A stretch of 37,763 bases of DNA from a virus: positions 1 through 37,763 of IMG/VR virus record IMGVR_UViG_3300042355_000388; one strand, given 5' to 3'. The translations under genes were made by a program, and so were the position numbers. This document shows positions 29,684 through 37,708 of the stretch, in pieces (positions within the stretch are counted from its first letter, which is position 1; each line of letters opens with the position of its first letter). Below the pieces are notes generated by a model. It had not been told where the DNA came from. It made no database searches and worked only from the letters and a program-made list of their open reading frames with translations.

Positions 29684-29757
29684 CCAAGACGGCACGCTTG
29701 ACCTGGCGGCGGCGACACCCTACCCTATCCGGTATGATGCGCGAGGCGCGCCGATGA
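29680..29757 (+). CDS. Tiny coupled ORF (25 aa)
   Basis: The ATG at 29680 overlaps the previous stop and the TGA at 29755-29757 overlaps the HNH start, both as ATGA. The product MTKTARLTWRRRHPTLSGMM then EARR is very basic. It may simply carry ribosomes from one gene to the next, since a possible promoter lies within it. As a protein it is doubtful. Confidence 0.4.
   Translation: MTKTARLTWRRRHPTLSGMMREARR
29698..29726 (+). promoter_or_regulatory. Possible sigma70-type promoter before HNH and terminase genes
   Basis: TTGACC (29698-29703), a 17-base spacer and TACCCT (29721-29726). The start point would be near 29733, about 20 bases before the HNH gene. It is the best match I see ahead of the late genes, but the -10 box is imperfect. 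Confidence 0.4.
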
Positions 29758-30089
29758 AGACCATCGGTCAGCCCCTGCGGGGGCAAGCGCGCCGGACCCT
29801 GACGACGGTGGTCGAGGGTCGAGATACCTACTACGACAGCGCCGAGCACCGGGCCTGGAGCCGCGAGGTACTGCGCCGCGCGGCCGGGATGTGCGCCAGC
29901 TGCGGCGCGCTAGATCGGCGACTGGTCGCGGACCACCGCGTCGAGATCCGCGATGGCGGCTCGAGGACGGACCCGGCGAACGGGCAAGCTTTGTGCTCGC
30001 CATGCCACGGTCGTAAGACGGCGGCGACGAGAACAAAGCGGCACTCAAGCGTTAACATCGGTGGAAAGCGACCCGAAACAGGCGTTTAA
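29754..30089 (+). CDS. HNH endonuclease
   Basis: A 111-residue protein with a full HNH zinc finger: CASC (47-50), 'VADHRVEIRDGG' with the catalytic His, an Asn in 'DPANGQALC', and CSPCH, giving the CxxC...CxxC zinc site. HNH proteins of this size beside the terminase genes of HK97-type cos phages are needed for cos cutting together with the large terminase. The last 39 bases (30051-30089) are one copy of a direct repeat that recurs in the gap before the small terminase gene, which supports a link to DNA packaging. Confidence 0.9.
   Translation: MKTIGQPLRGQARRTLTTVVEGRDTYYDSAEHRAWSREVLRRAAGMCASCGALDRRLVADHRVEIRDGGSRTDPANGQALCSPCHGRKTAATRTKRHSSVNIGGKRPETGV
30051..30089 (+). repeat. 39-bp imperfect direct repeat, copy A
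   Basis: It shares with 30192-30230 the blocks GTTAAC, AAAGC, AAACA and CGTTTAA at identical spacing, 28 of 39 bases in all. Copy A lies in the last codons of the HNH gene. Confidence 0.8.
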
Positions 30090-30252
30090 CTGGCCCTTCC
30101 TGCCTATGGGGTAGGGGGTGTTAATGTTTGGGGCCTGGGGACGCGCAATGCACAGGGGGCCACCGGGAGACTTTTCCGCCCCCTCTGAATAGTTAACTTC
30201 TGGCCAAAGCAGGCCAAAACACCCGTTTAAACGCCATTTTGGAGCAGAAAAC
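30090..30252. other. Non-coding gap, candidate cos / packaging site
   Basis: This 163-base gap between HNH and small terminase has no convincing gene on either strand. It contains a GGGGTAGGGGG run, the stretch ACAGGGGGCCACCGGGAG followed by ACTTTTCCGCCCCCTC, and copy B of the 39-bp repeat. In HK97-type phages the cos site lies exactly here, and a similar G-run / CCGCCCC sequence is usual. The cut position cannot be told from sequence alone. Confidence 0.55.
30192..30230 (+). repeat. 39-bp imperfect direct repeat, copy B
   Basis: This is the partner of 30051-30089, starting 141 bases further on. It lies wholly in the non-coding gap, 22 bases before the small terminase gene. Its blocks and spacing make it a candidate terminase-binding site. 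Confidence 0.8.
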
Positions 30253-30543
30253 ATGCCGAAGGGCGGTCCCCGTCCTGGCGCTGGCCGGCCTCGCAAGGTC
30301 GACGCGATCCCGGCGAAGCTCGTTTTGACCGAGGCCATGCTCATCGGCATGTCTCCGCTCGAATACATGCTCGGCGTCATGCGCGACCAGTCCGCCGACG
30401 CGGCGCGTCGGGACCGGATGGCGCAGTGCGCCGCCCCTTACGTCCACGCGAGGGCCGAGGTGGCGGGCAAGAAGCAACAGGCCGACGAGATCGCGGCGAC
30501 CGCCGAACGCGGCACCGACTGGGAGCAGCTGCTGGCGAACTGA
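30253..30543 (+). CDS. Terminase small subunit
   Basis: A 96-residue protein starting 'MPKGGPRPGAGRPRK', a common DNA-binding opening of small terminases, followed by helices with 'SPLEYMLGVMRDQSADAARRDRMAQCAAPYVHAR' (about 34-67), which is characteristic of the small subunit in HK97-type phages. It recognises the packaging site and hands the DNA to the large subunit. GGAGC precedes the ATG. The stop shares one base with the large-subunit start. Confidence 0.88.
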   Translation: MPKGGPRPGAGRPRKVDAIPAKLVLTEAMLIGMSPLEYMLGVMRDQSADAARRDRMAQCAAPYVHARAEVAGKKQQADEIAATAERGTDWEQLLAN

Positions 30544-32192
30544 TGGCCTGGGATACCTCCTGCCGCGACTGGGCTGATCGGCTCCGGTCGGGGCGATCCC
30601 TGGTCCCCGACCTTCCGCTCGATCAGGACGCCGCGCGCAAGGCGGCGGGCATATTCGATGCCCTGCGTCTGCCGGACGTCCCCGGCCAGCCGCGCATGAA
30701 GGAAGCGGCGGGCGACTGGCAGCGCGACATAGTCAAGGCGCTGTTCGGCTCGGTCGTCAATGGCCAGCGGCAGATCAGGGAATGCTTTGTCCTGGTGCCG
30801 AAGAAGAACAGCAAGACCACGGCCGGCGCGGCGATCATGCTCACGGCGCTGCTCGTCAACCAGCGACCGCGCGCCGAGTTCTTGTTGATCGCGCCGACGC
30901 AAGAGATTGCGGATCTCGCCTTCGGCCAGGCCGTCGGCATGATCGAGGCGGACCCGGTGCTGGCGTCAAAATTTCACGTGCAAGGACACCTCAAGAGAAT
31001 TTCATACCGGCAGACCAAGGCGTTCCTGAAGGTCAAGAGCTTCGATCCGAAGGTCGTCACCGGAACGAAGCCCGCCGGCATCCTGCTCGATGAGACGCAC
31101 GTCATCGCCGAGGCACCGGACGCGGATCGCGTGATCGGCCAGCTTCGCGGTGGTCTGATCTCGCAGCCCGAGGGCTTCTTGATTCAGATCACGACCCAGT
31201 CCGAGCGACCTCCGGCTGGTGTGTTCGCGGCGGAACTGGCGAAGGCGCGCAAGGTGCGCGATGGCATGCTGAGCGCGCCGCTGCTTCCGGTTCTCTACGA
31301 GTTCCCCGAGGGCGTGGACTGGCAAGAGCCGAGCAACTGGCACCTCGTCACGCCCAACAACGGCCGGTCGATCACGGTCGAGCGACTGATCCCCGACTAC
31401 GAGGCGGCGCGCGAAGCGAGCGAGGCCGAACTACGACGCTGGGCATCGCAGCATCTCAACGTCCAGATCGGCGTCGCGCTGCGGTCCGATGGCTGGGCCG
31501 GGGCGCAGTTCTGGTCGCGCGGCAACGGCGGGCCGCGCTCGCTGGACGAGCTACTCGACCGCGCGGAAGTCGCGACGATTGGAATTGACGGCGGCGGACT
31601 GGACGATCTGTTCGGATTCGCGGTGATCGCGAGGGAGCGAGACACGCGCCGCTGGTTGCTCTGGGCTCATGCGTTGATCAGCCCCGAGGGGCTGGACCGC
31701 CGCAAGGCGAATGCGGCGCTGTATCAAGACTTCGCGCGCGACGGCGATCTGACGGTGGTCGATGGCCTTCCTGGCGACCTTGAATGGATCAAGGCGCATG
31801 TCGGCTTGGTTCTCGACGCCGGATGCCTGGCGATGGTCGGCGCAGACCCGGCGGGCATCGGCGGCGCGGTGGACGCGCTGGCCGAGATCGGCGTCTCGGA
31901 AGAGACCAAGCTCCTGGTCGGCGTGCCGCAGGGCATCCGGCTGATGAACGCCGCGAAGACCGTCGAGCGAAAGCTGGTGGACGGCTCGCTGAAGCACTCA
32001 GGCTCGCGCCTTCTGGCGTGGTGCGCGGGCAACGCGAAGGTCCGCGCGACATCGACGGCGATGATGATCGAGCGCGCCGCTAGCGGATACGGAAAGATCG
32101 ACCCTTTGATGGCATCCTTCAACGCGGCTCACCTCATGACGCTCAATCCGACCGTCGCCGGACCGGCGGCGGCGTGGGCGATGCCGTGCTGA
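30543..32192 (+). CDS. terL: Terminase large subunit
   Basis: A 549-residue packaging motor. The ATPase half has the Walker A-like 'VPKKNSKTT' (about 82-90) and Walker B 'GILLDETH' (about 179-186), and the nuclease half has 'IGIDGGGLDD' (about 348-357) and a later Asp in 'VGADPAGIGG'. The length and motif spelling match the HK97/Terminase_1 group, which usually packages cos genomes. I start at the ATG at 30543 (TGATG overlap); an in-frame ATG at 30426 would lie inside the small-subunit gene. The 3' end overlaps the portal gene by 19 bases. Confidence 0.95.
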   Translation: MAWDTSCRDWADRLRSGRSLVPDLPLDQDAARKAAGIFDALRLPDVPGQPRMKEAAGDWQRDIVKALFGSVVNGQRQIRECFVLVPKKNSKTTAGAAIMLTALLVNQRPRAEFLLIAPTQEIADLAFGQAVGMIEADPVLASKFHVQGHLKRISYRQTKAFLKVKSFDPKVVTGTKPAGILLDETHVIAEAPDADRVIGQLRGGLISQPEGFLIQITTQSERPPAGVFAAELAKARKVRDGMLSAPLLPVLYEFPEGVDWQEPSNWHLVTPNNGRSITVERLIPDYEAAREASEAELRRWASQHLNVQIGVALRSDGWAGAQFWSRGNGGPRSLDELLDRAEVATIGIDGGGLDDLFGFAVIARERDTRRWLLWAHALISPEGLDRRKANAALYQDFARDGDLTVVDGLPGDLEWIKAHVGLVLDAGCLAMVGADPAGIGGAVDALAEIGVSEETKLLVGVPQGIRLMNAAKTVERKLVDGSLKHSGSRLLAWCAGNAKVRATSTAMMIERAASGYGKIDPLMASFNAAHLMTLNPTVAGPAAAWAMPC

Positions 32193-33769
32193 AATGGCTT
32201 GAGCGGCTGTCTGGCCGCGACGAGAAGAAAGCGGTCGAGTTCACCGAGGGCTGGCTGGACGCCGCATTTGGCTATTCGCAGTCCTGGACCGGCGAGCCGG
32301 TCACCGTCTCGACGGCGCTACAGGTTCCCGCGTTCTACCGCGCTGTCATGGTCATTGCGGACGGCCTCGCGCAGCTGCCCATCGTGCTGATGCGGCCGAC
32401 CGATGGCGGGATGGAACCGGCGACGGATCATCCGTTGTTTGACCTTTTCGCGCGCTCTCCGAATGCGTGGCAGGACGCGAGCGAATGGGTTCGCACGACG
32501 ATGATGCACAAGGCATCGACCGGGTGCGCGGTAAGCTGGCGGAACGTGGTCAACGGCCAGATCCGCGAGTTGATCCCGATCAAGCCAGACAATGTCCAGA
32601 TCGTCGTCCGACAGGATCTGGAACTGGAGTACACGATCAGTTTCGAGAACAACCGCACGCTGACGCTCTCGCGTGGCGAGGTGTTCCATCTCAGGTCGCC
32701 GTCGTGGGACAGCGCGCGTGGTCTCGACCCGGTGCTGCTCGGTCGCCAGGCGCTCGGGCTCGCGCAAGCGAGCGAGCGAAGCCAGGCGGCGCTGCACAAG
32801 AACGGCGTCCGCACGACCGGCCTCTTCACCCTCGACGGCAATCCGTCGCAGGAACAACGCGACCGGGTGCGCGAGGCAATCGCCTCGATGTACGGCTCGG
32901 CGTCGAACACTGGAAAGCCGGTGCTGGCGAGCGGCGCGTTGAAATTTACTCCGACGCAGATGACGGGCGTCGATGCCCAGCATCTCGAGACCCGCAAGCA
33001 TCAGATCGAAGAGATCGCTCGGCTGATGGGCGTCTTCAGCATCATGCTCGGTCACGCGGGCAACAACTCGCCTACGTTCGCATCCGCCGAGGCGTTCTTC
33101 GCGGCGCATGTCAGATACACGCTCCAGCCCGAGATCAAGGCGATGACCAGCGCGCTCAACGCGCAGCTGCTCACCGATGAGGAGTGGTCGAACGGCTACC
33201 GCTTCACGATGGACACAAGCGAGCTTCTGCGCGGGTCGTTGAAGGACCGCGCCGAATATTACGACCGCGCAATTCGCGGCGGCTGGATGACCCGCAACGA
33301 AGCGCGCGAGGACGACGGCTGGAACCCGATAGATGGTCTCGACAAGCCGCTGTTCCCGCTCAACATGGGCGAGGTGGTCGGCCAGGGCTCTGACGCGGAT
33401 GTCGCGCAGCCTGTCGATGTCGAGGACGACGACAACGGCGCGAAGAACCCGTGGAAGCCGACCGATGAGATGGCGGCGAACGCGCGGAGAGCGCTGGCGT
33501 GGCGCGACGAGTTCGGGCGCGGCGGCACCGCTGTCGGCATCGCTCGCGGGCGCGACATCAGCAACGGTCGCCGTCTACCGCGCGACACCATCATGCGGAT
33601 GGTTTCGTTCTTCGCGCGGCACGAAGTGGACAAAGAGGCCGAAGGCTTTCGCCAGGGCGAACCGGGCTTCCCGTCGAACGGGCGCATCGCATGGGATCTC
33701 TGGGGCGGCGACGCTGGCCGCGCATGGGCAAATCGCATCGCTGATCGGATCGAGGAACTCGGAGAATGA
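32174..33769 (+). CDS. Portal protein, HK97 family, with extra C-terminal domain
   Basis: A 531-residue protein. Residues 1-420 follow the HK97 portal: 'VTVSTALQVPAFYRAVMVIADGLAQLPI', 'DHPLFDLFARSPNAWQDASEW', 'LTLSRGEVFHLRSPSWDSARGLDPV' and 'GNNSPTFASAEAFFAAHVRYTLQP'. HK97 portal ends at about 424, but here 107 more residues follow, starting 'NPWKPTDEMAANARRALAWR' and ending with 'WDLWGGDAGRAWANRIADR'. This is a separate helical module that I have seen attached to other phage head proteins. No ATG suits the start: the GTG at 32174 (or the one at 32186) must be used. Confidence 0.93.
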   Translation: MGDAVLKWLERLSGRDEKKAVEFTEGWLDAAFGYSQSWTGEPVTVSTALQVPAFYRAVMVIADGLAQLPIVLMRPTDGGMEPATDHPLFDLFARSPNAWQDASEWVRTTMMHKASTGCAVSWRNVVNGQIRELIPIKPDNVQIVVRQDLELEYTISFENNRTLTLSRGEVFHLRSPSWDSARGLDPVLLGRQALGLAQASERSQAALHKNGVRTTGLFTLDGNPSQEQRDRVREAIASMYGSASNTGKPVLASGALKFTPTQMTGVDAQHLETRKHQIEEIARLMGVFSIMLGHAGNNSPTFASAEAFFAAHVRYTLQPEIKAMTSALNAQLLTDEEWSNGYRFTMDTSELLRGSLKDRAEYYDRAIRGGWMTRNEAREDDGWNPIDGLDKPLFPLNMGEVVGQGSDADVAQPVDVEDDDNGAKNPWKPTDEMAANARRALAWRDEFGRGGTAVGIARGRDISNGRRLPRDTIMRMVSFFARHEVDKEAEGFRQGEPGFPSNGRIAWDLWGGDAGRAWANRIADRIEELGE

Positions 33770-34476
33770 GCAACGGCGTCGCGAGCATCGCACTTGAGGT
33801 CAAGTTCGCCGCAGACAAGCCGATGGGCTCGTTCTCGGGCTACGGCGCGGTCTACGGCAACATCGACGAAGGCGGCGACATGATCACGCCAGGCGCGATG
33901 GCGCGTAGCCTCGCGTCGTGGTCGAGCAAGGGCATGTTGCCCGCCATGTACTACAACCACGACCGCTCCAAGGGCGCTGTCGGCGTCTGGGAAAAAATGA
34001 GCGAGGACCAGAACGGTCTGCATGTTGAGGGCCGGATCATCGGCCTCGACACCGACGAAGGAAAGATGACCTACGCGCGGCTGCGCGAGGGTGCCATCAA
34101 GGGCATGTCGATCGGCTATCGCGTTCCTGCCGGCGGGTCGAAGATGGGCACAGGCCGCACCGGAGAACCGAGGCGGTGGCTCAAGGCAATCGATCTGCGC
34201 GAGGTGTCGGTCGTTGACGACCCGATGAACCCGCTCGCGAAGCTCGCCTACCTCAAGAGCGCACCCGCGCTCATTCTCGACGCGCGCGGCCTGGAGGCTG
34301 CTCTGCGCGACGAGCAAAAGATGTCCATCGCCGAGGCCAAGAGCCTCGTCGCAATGGTCCGTCGTCATCTGCGCGATGCAGCTGACGAACACGCCGACGC
34401 CTCTCGTGATGACGAGGTCGAGGCTTTGGTCGCGTCGCTGAAGCGCGCGGCTTCCATCCTCTCCACGAAAGGTTAG
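33766..34476 (+). CDS. Prohead protease, HK97 family
   Basis: A 236-residue serine protease of the HK97 gp4 (U35) type. It has 'GYGAVYGNIDEGGDMITPGAM' (about 25-45), the catalytic His in 'YYNHD' (H65) and the catalytic Ser in 'IKGMSIGYR' (S115), then 'LREVSVVDDPMNPLA', all in the usual order. It removes the N-terminal delta domain of the capsid protein and then itself. The last 60 residues are a charged helix typical of a scaffold-binding tail. The start overlaps the portal stop by ATGA. Confidence 0.93.
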   Translation: MSNGVASIALEVKFAADKPMGSFSGYGAVYGNIDEGGDMITPGAMARSLASWSSKGMLPAMYYNHDRSKGAVGVWEKMSEDQNGLHVEGRIIGLDTDEGKMTYARLREGAIKGMSIGYRVPAGGSKMGTGRTGEPRRWLKAIDLREVSVVDDPMNPLAKLAYLKSAPALILDARGLEAALRDEQKMSIAEAKSLVAMVRRHLRDAADEHADASRDDEVEALVASLKRAASILSTKG

Positions 34477-34480
34477 TCCA

Positions 34481-35746
34481 ATGGAACTCAACGAACTGAA
34501 GGGCGCGGTCGATGCTGTCGGCGCCGCTTTCGAGGCATTCAAGTCCACCAACGACGCGCGCCTGGCCGAGATCGAGAAGAAGGGCTCTGCCGACGTCGTG
34601 ACGCGCGACAAGCTCGACCGGATCGAGACGAGCCTGTCGAAGTACGAGAGCCTGAACCAGAAGCTGGTCCAGGCCGAACTCGCGGCGAAGAACGCCTCCG
34701 AGAGCGCCGCCGATCTGGCCGCGAAGCTCAATCGCATGGGCTCGAGCAAGTCCGCGCCCGAGGCCGACGAGGTCAAGGCGCGTGCGAACGACTGGATGCG
34801 CGCTGTCGTGCGCTCCATCGCGCGCGGTGACGGCGCTCTGTCCGAGAGCGAGCGCAAGAGCCTCGACGGCGTCGCCGCCGAGATGAAGTCGCTCTCGCTG
34901 TCGCCCGACACGCTCGGCGGCTATCTCGCGCCGACCGAGTATGTCCGCGAGATCGTCAAGGGCGTCGTCGAGGTCACGCCGTTCCGCGCTGTCGCGCGGA
35001 CCCGGCAGACCACGCAGAAGGCGATCCAGCTGCCGCGCCGCACCGGCACCTTCTCGGCGCAGTGGGTCCAGGAGCAGGGCACGCGCTCCGAGACCACCGG
35101 GCTGACCTACGGGATGGATGAGATCCCGACGCATGAGATGTATGCGCTCGTGGACATCACCAACCAGATGCTCGAGGACGCCGCCTTCAACATGGAGGCC
35201 GAGGTTCGCGCCGAGGCCACCGAGCAGTTCGCAAAGGCCGAAGGCGCGGCGTTCCTGAGCGGCTCGGGTGTCGGTCGTCCGTTCGGCTTCTTGAACAACG
35301 CCTCCATCGCGACCGTGAACAGCGGCGCGGCGGCAGCGCTGACGGCTGACGGTCTGCTGTCGGTCTACTACGGCATCAAGACCGACTACGCACGCGCGGC
35401 GGTGTGGATGCTGAACCGCAGCACCATTGGTCAGATCCGCCGCCTCAAGGACGGCGACGGCGAGTATCTCTGGGCTCCTGGCCTGGCCGGCGGCGTGCCG
35501 AACACCATCAACGGCGCGCCCTACGTCGAAGCTGCCGACATGCCGGATGTGGGCGCGTCCGCCAAGCCCGTCGCGTTCGGTGACTTCCGCCGTGGCTATG
35601 TGATCGTCGATCGCATCGCGATGGAGATGCTGCGCGATCCCTACACCCAGGCGACGAGCGGCGCGGTCCGCATGATCTTCCGCCGTCGCGTCGGCGGCCA
35701 GGTCGTGCTGCCCGAGGCCATCGTGTTGCAGAACGTCGCCCTCTGA
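34481..35746 (+). CDS. Major capsid protein, HK97 fold
   Basis: A 421-residue protein. Residues 1-105 or so are a coiled-coil delta domain ('LKGAVDAVGAAFEAFKSTNDARLAEIEKKG...') that acts as inner scaffold and is cut away by the protease. The mature part includes 'LGGYLAPTEYVREIVKGVVEVTPFRAVARTRQTT', 'QWVQEQGTRSETTGLTYG' (the E-loop region) and 'EQFAKAEGAAFLSGSGVGRPFGFLNN', the spine and P-domain pattern of HK97 capsids. It ends 'GGQVVLPEAIVLQNV', also typical. The gene follows the protease by four bases. Confidence 0.95.
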   Translation: MELNELKGAVDAVGAAFEAFKSTNDARLAEIEKKGSADVVTRDKLDRIETSLSKYESLNQKLVQAELAAKNASESAADLAAKLNRMGSSKSAPEADEVKARANDWMRAVVRSIARGDGALSESERKSLDGVAAEMKSLSLSPDTLGGYLAPTEYVREIVKGVVEVTPFRAVARTRQTTQKAIQLPRRTGTFSAQWVQEQGTRSETTGLTYGMDEIPTHEMYALVDITNQMLEDAAFNMEAEVRAEATEQFAKAEGAAFLSGSGVGRPFGFLNNASIATVNSGAAAALTADGLLSVYYGIKTDYARAAVWMLNRSTIGQIRRLKDGDGEYLWAPGLAGGVPNTINGAPYVEAADMPDVGASAKPVAFGDFRRGYVIVDRIAMEMLRDPYTQATSGAVRMIFRRRVGGQVVLPEAIVLQNVAL

Positions 35747-35770
35747 TCTGACTGAGAAAGGACCATCCCA

Positions 35771-36199
35771 ATGGCCTCCAAAGACCTCCACAACAACATC
35801 GACATCAAGCGGGCGATCTCGCCCGTGTCGGTGTCCGACAACACCGCGCAAGTGTCGCAGATCCTCGACACGCGCGGCTACGAGAGCATCGAGCTGGTCA
35901 TCGCGACCGGCTCGATTGCCGACGCCGATGCCACGTTCACCGTCCTGTTCGAAGACGGCGACAGCCCGACGCTGGCCGACAACGCGGCGGTGTCCGACAC
36001 GTTCCTCCTCGGCACCGAAGCCCTCGCGGGCTTCCAGTTTGACGACGACAACGAGTGCCGGAAGATCGGCTATGTCGGCGGGAAGCGCTACGTCCGCGCG
36101 ACCATCACGCCGGCCAGCAACGCCAGCGCGGCGTTGTTCTCGGCGGTGTGGGTGCTCGGTCACGCGCGCACCGCGCCGTCGTCGAACCCGCCGGCCTGA
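35771..36199 (+). CDS. Putative capsid decoration / head-stabilising protein
   Basis: A 142-residue beta-rich protein starting MASKDLHNNIDIKRAISPVS. Segments such as 'SQILDTRGYESIELVIATGSIADADATFTVLFEDGDS' and 'RYVRATITPASN' are shared with small structural proteins that directly follow the capsid gene in many siphoviruses. By position it should be a decoration protein made in large amounts. AAAGGA precedes the ATG, and a strong terminator follows the stop, so it seems to end the high-level capsid transcript. Confidence 0.8.
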   Translation: MASKDLHNNIDIKRAISPVSVSDNTAQVSQILDTRGYESIELVIATGSIADADATFTVLFEDGDSPTLADNAAVSDTFLLGTEALAGFQFDDDNECRKIGYVGGKRYVRATITPASNASAALFSAVWVLGHARTAPSSNPPA

Positions 36200-36206
36200 T
36201 CTGACT

Positions 36207-36240
36207 GGGCGGCGGGCTTCGGCTCGCCGCCCTCTCTTCC
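36207..36240 (+). terminator. Intrinsic terminator with C(UUCG)G tetraloop
   Basis: Bases 36207-36217 pair with 36222-36232 along eleven positions (one G-U pair) around the loop TTCG, closed by C-G. TCTCTTCC follows. This is a classic rho-independent stem, though the T-run is mixed. It lies in the middle of the structural genes and probably lowers transcription of the connector and tail genes relative to capsid genes. Confidence 0.85.
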
Positions 36241-36255
36241 GAACGAGGTGCTCTC

Positions 36256-36726
36256 ATGAGCTATTCCACGCAGAACTACGACGCGCAGGGCGGCGCGCTC
36301 TCCGTCATCGGGGGCGAGCTTCGCATCTCGGGCGGCTACATCAGCGGCGGCGCGATCCTCAACAAGCGCCAGCGCTTCACCGTCGCTGAGATCAACGCCG
36401 GCGCGTCGCTCCTTCCCGCGATCCCGGGCAAGAGCTACCGGATGATCGGATGTAAGGCGATTTCGGTTGGCGGTGCTGCGGGTGCGGTGACGACGGTTGA
36501 CGTCACCGGTACGGTCTCGACCTCGCGCAAGCTTGTGGCTTACGCCCAGGCCAATCTGACGCAGTCCACCGTCCTGGTGGATGGCGGAACGGGCGCGGCG
36601 GTTCTCGCTGACGGCGCATCGTACACCGCGAACGACGCCGGAACGGCGATCCTGGTCAGCAAGACGGGATCGAACGTGACGACGGCGACGCATATCGATG
36701 TGATCTTCGACTACATCGTCGAGTGA
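36256..36726 (+). CDS. Hypothetical structural protein after the capsid terminator
   Basis: A 156-residue protein starting MSYSTQNYDAQGGALSVIGG. It is Gly/Ala/Val/Thr-rich with many short strands ('GGELRISGGYISGGAIL', 'VDVTGTVSTSRKLVAYAQ') and one Cys. GAGGTG precedes the ATG. Proteins of this make-up are found next to capsid genes of related phages and are probably parts of the virion surface. The family has no defined function that I know of. Confidence 0.78.
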   Translation: MSYSTQNYDAQGGALSVIGGELRISGGYISGGAILNKRQRFTVAEINAGASLLPAIPGKSYRMIGCKAISVGGAAGAVTTVDVTGTVSTSRKLVAYAQANLTQSTVLVDGGTGAAVLADGASYTANDAGTAILVSKTGSNVTTATHIDVIFDYIVE

Positions 36727-36731
36727 CGCTG

Positions 36732-37115
36732 ATGAAGGTCGAGCGCTTCAGCGTTTCGGTGACGACGGCGGCGGACGGGTCGGCAACGGCCTATTCGCCG
36801 ACCATCACCGGCGCGATTTCGTCCATCGCGTATGTCGCGGACGGAACCAATCCCTACGACGCGACGGTCGATTTCTTGATCACCGTCGAGGCCACAGGCC
36901 AGGGGCTCTGGACGCAGTCAAATATCAGCGCCAGCGGCACACGCGCGCCGCGTCAGCCGACGCATGCGCAGGACGGGACGGATCGTTTCTTCACGGGCAC
37001 CGGCAGCAACCACGCGGTGCCTGATCTGATCTGTCTTGCGAACGACCGCGTCCAGATCGTTCTGGCGCAGGGCGGCAACGCCAAGGTCGGCCAGTTCGTC
37101 ATCACGGTGATCTGA
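36732..37115 (+). CDS. Conserved structural protein near the connector
   Basis: A 127-residue protein starting MKVERFSVSVTTAADGSATAYSPTITG. The opening and the close ('RVQIVLAQGGNAKVGQFVITV') match a conserved protein type found between capsid and connector genes in many phages. It is beta-rich throughout, with 'GLWTQSNISASGT' in the middle. A GTG at 36723 is also in frame and overlaps the previous stop (GTGA), so translation may begin there with three extra residues. It is probably a virion protein; the exact role is unknown. Confidence 0.8.
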   Translation: MKVERFSVSVTTAADGSATAYSPTITGAISSIAYVADGTNPYDATVDFLITVEATGQGLWTQSNISASGTRAPRQPTHAQDGTDRFFTGTGSNHAVPDLICLANDRVQIVLAQGGNAKVGQFVITVI

Positions 37116-37708
37116 TGCTTTCAGTCCTCGTTCCCGCGACATCCTCGCGCCTGACCTCGCTCGATGCGGTCAAGCGCGAACTGTCGATCTCGGGGACGAG
37201 CGACGACGCGCGGCTGCTGGCCTACATCGATCAGGCCAGCGCCGTCATCGCTGACTACCTCGGGCGTCCGCTCGGCCGCGAGACCGTCGCGGAGACGCTG
37301 CGGCTGTCAGCGGCGTCCGAGACCATCATGCTGTCGCGCTGGCCGGTGGTCAGCGTGACGAGCGTGGTCGAGGACGGCGTGACGCTCGCCGCCACCGACT
37401 ACGAGATCGACAGAAGCTTCGCGTACCGGCTGTTCGATGACGAACGCGCACGCTGGCCGGCGGTCAAGGTCATCCTGACCTACGTCGCGGGCTACGATCT
37501 GCCGGACGGCGTCGCGCCCGCAATCGAACGCGCGGCAACGCAGCTGGTCGTCGCCATGAATGCCTCGCGTGGCCGCGATCCTTCGCTTCGTTCCGAGAGC
37601 GTCGAGGGCGTCGGCGCGCAATCCTGGCTCGACCCGCGCAATGGCGGCGGGCCGCTTCCTGACGGCGTCGTGGCGCTGCTCAATCCCTATCGCGAGGTCA
37701 TCGTATGA
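37115..37708 (+). CDS. Head-tail connector protein (HK97 gp6-like)
   Basis: A 197-residue protein. It opens with 'LTSLDAVKRELSISGTSDDARLLAYIDQASAVIADYLGRPL' (about 14-54), the helical bundle of gp6-type connectors that forms a ring below the portal. A beta part ('LSRWPVVSVTSVVEDGVTLAATDYEID') and a helix with 'VAPAIERAATQLVVA' follow, also as in the family. The last residues, 'LPDGVVALLNPYREVIV', are the usual end. The ATG shares one base with the upstream stop. The final 72 bases are repeated at the start of the window. Confidence 0.92.
   Translation: MLSVLVPATSSRLTSLDAVKRELSISGTSDDARLLAYIDQASAVIADYLGRPLGRETVAETLRLSAASETIMLSRWPVVSVTSVVEDGVTLAATDYEIDRSFAYRLFDDERARWPAVKVILTYVAGYDLPDGVAPAIERAATQLVVAMNASRGRDPSLRSESVEGVGAQSWLDPRNGGGPLPDGVVALLNPYREVIV

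Noticed and set aside
30045-30380. Minus-strand frame across the cos-like gap
   Set aside because: It covers the direct repeats, overlaps both HNH and small terminase, and has no ribosome site; its internal similarity only reflects the 39-bp repeat.
33259-34911. 550-codon minus-strand frame opposite portal and protease
   Set aside because: Same reason: a compositional shadow of the portal and protease genes, which carry full family motifs on the plus strand.
34271-36163. 630-codon open frame on the minus strand opposite protease and capsid genes
   Set aside because: It is antisense to clearly recognised genes and its product is Arg/His/Ala-rich without any domain. GC-rich genes with G/C third positions often leave such open antisense frames.
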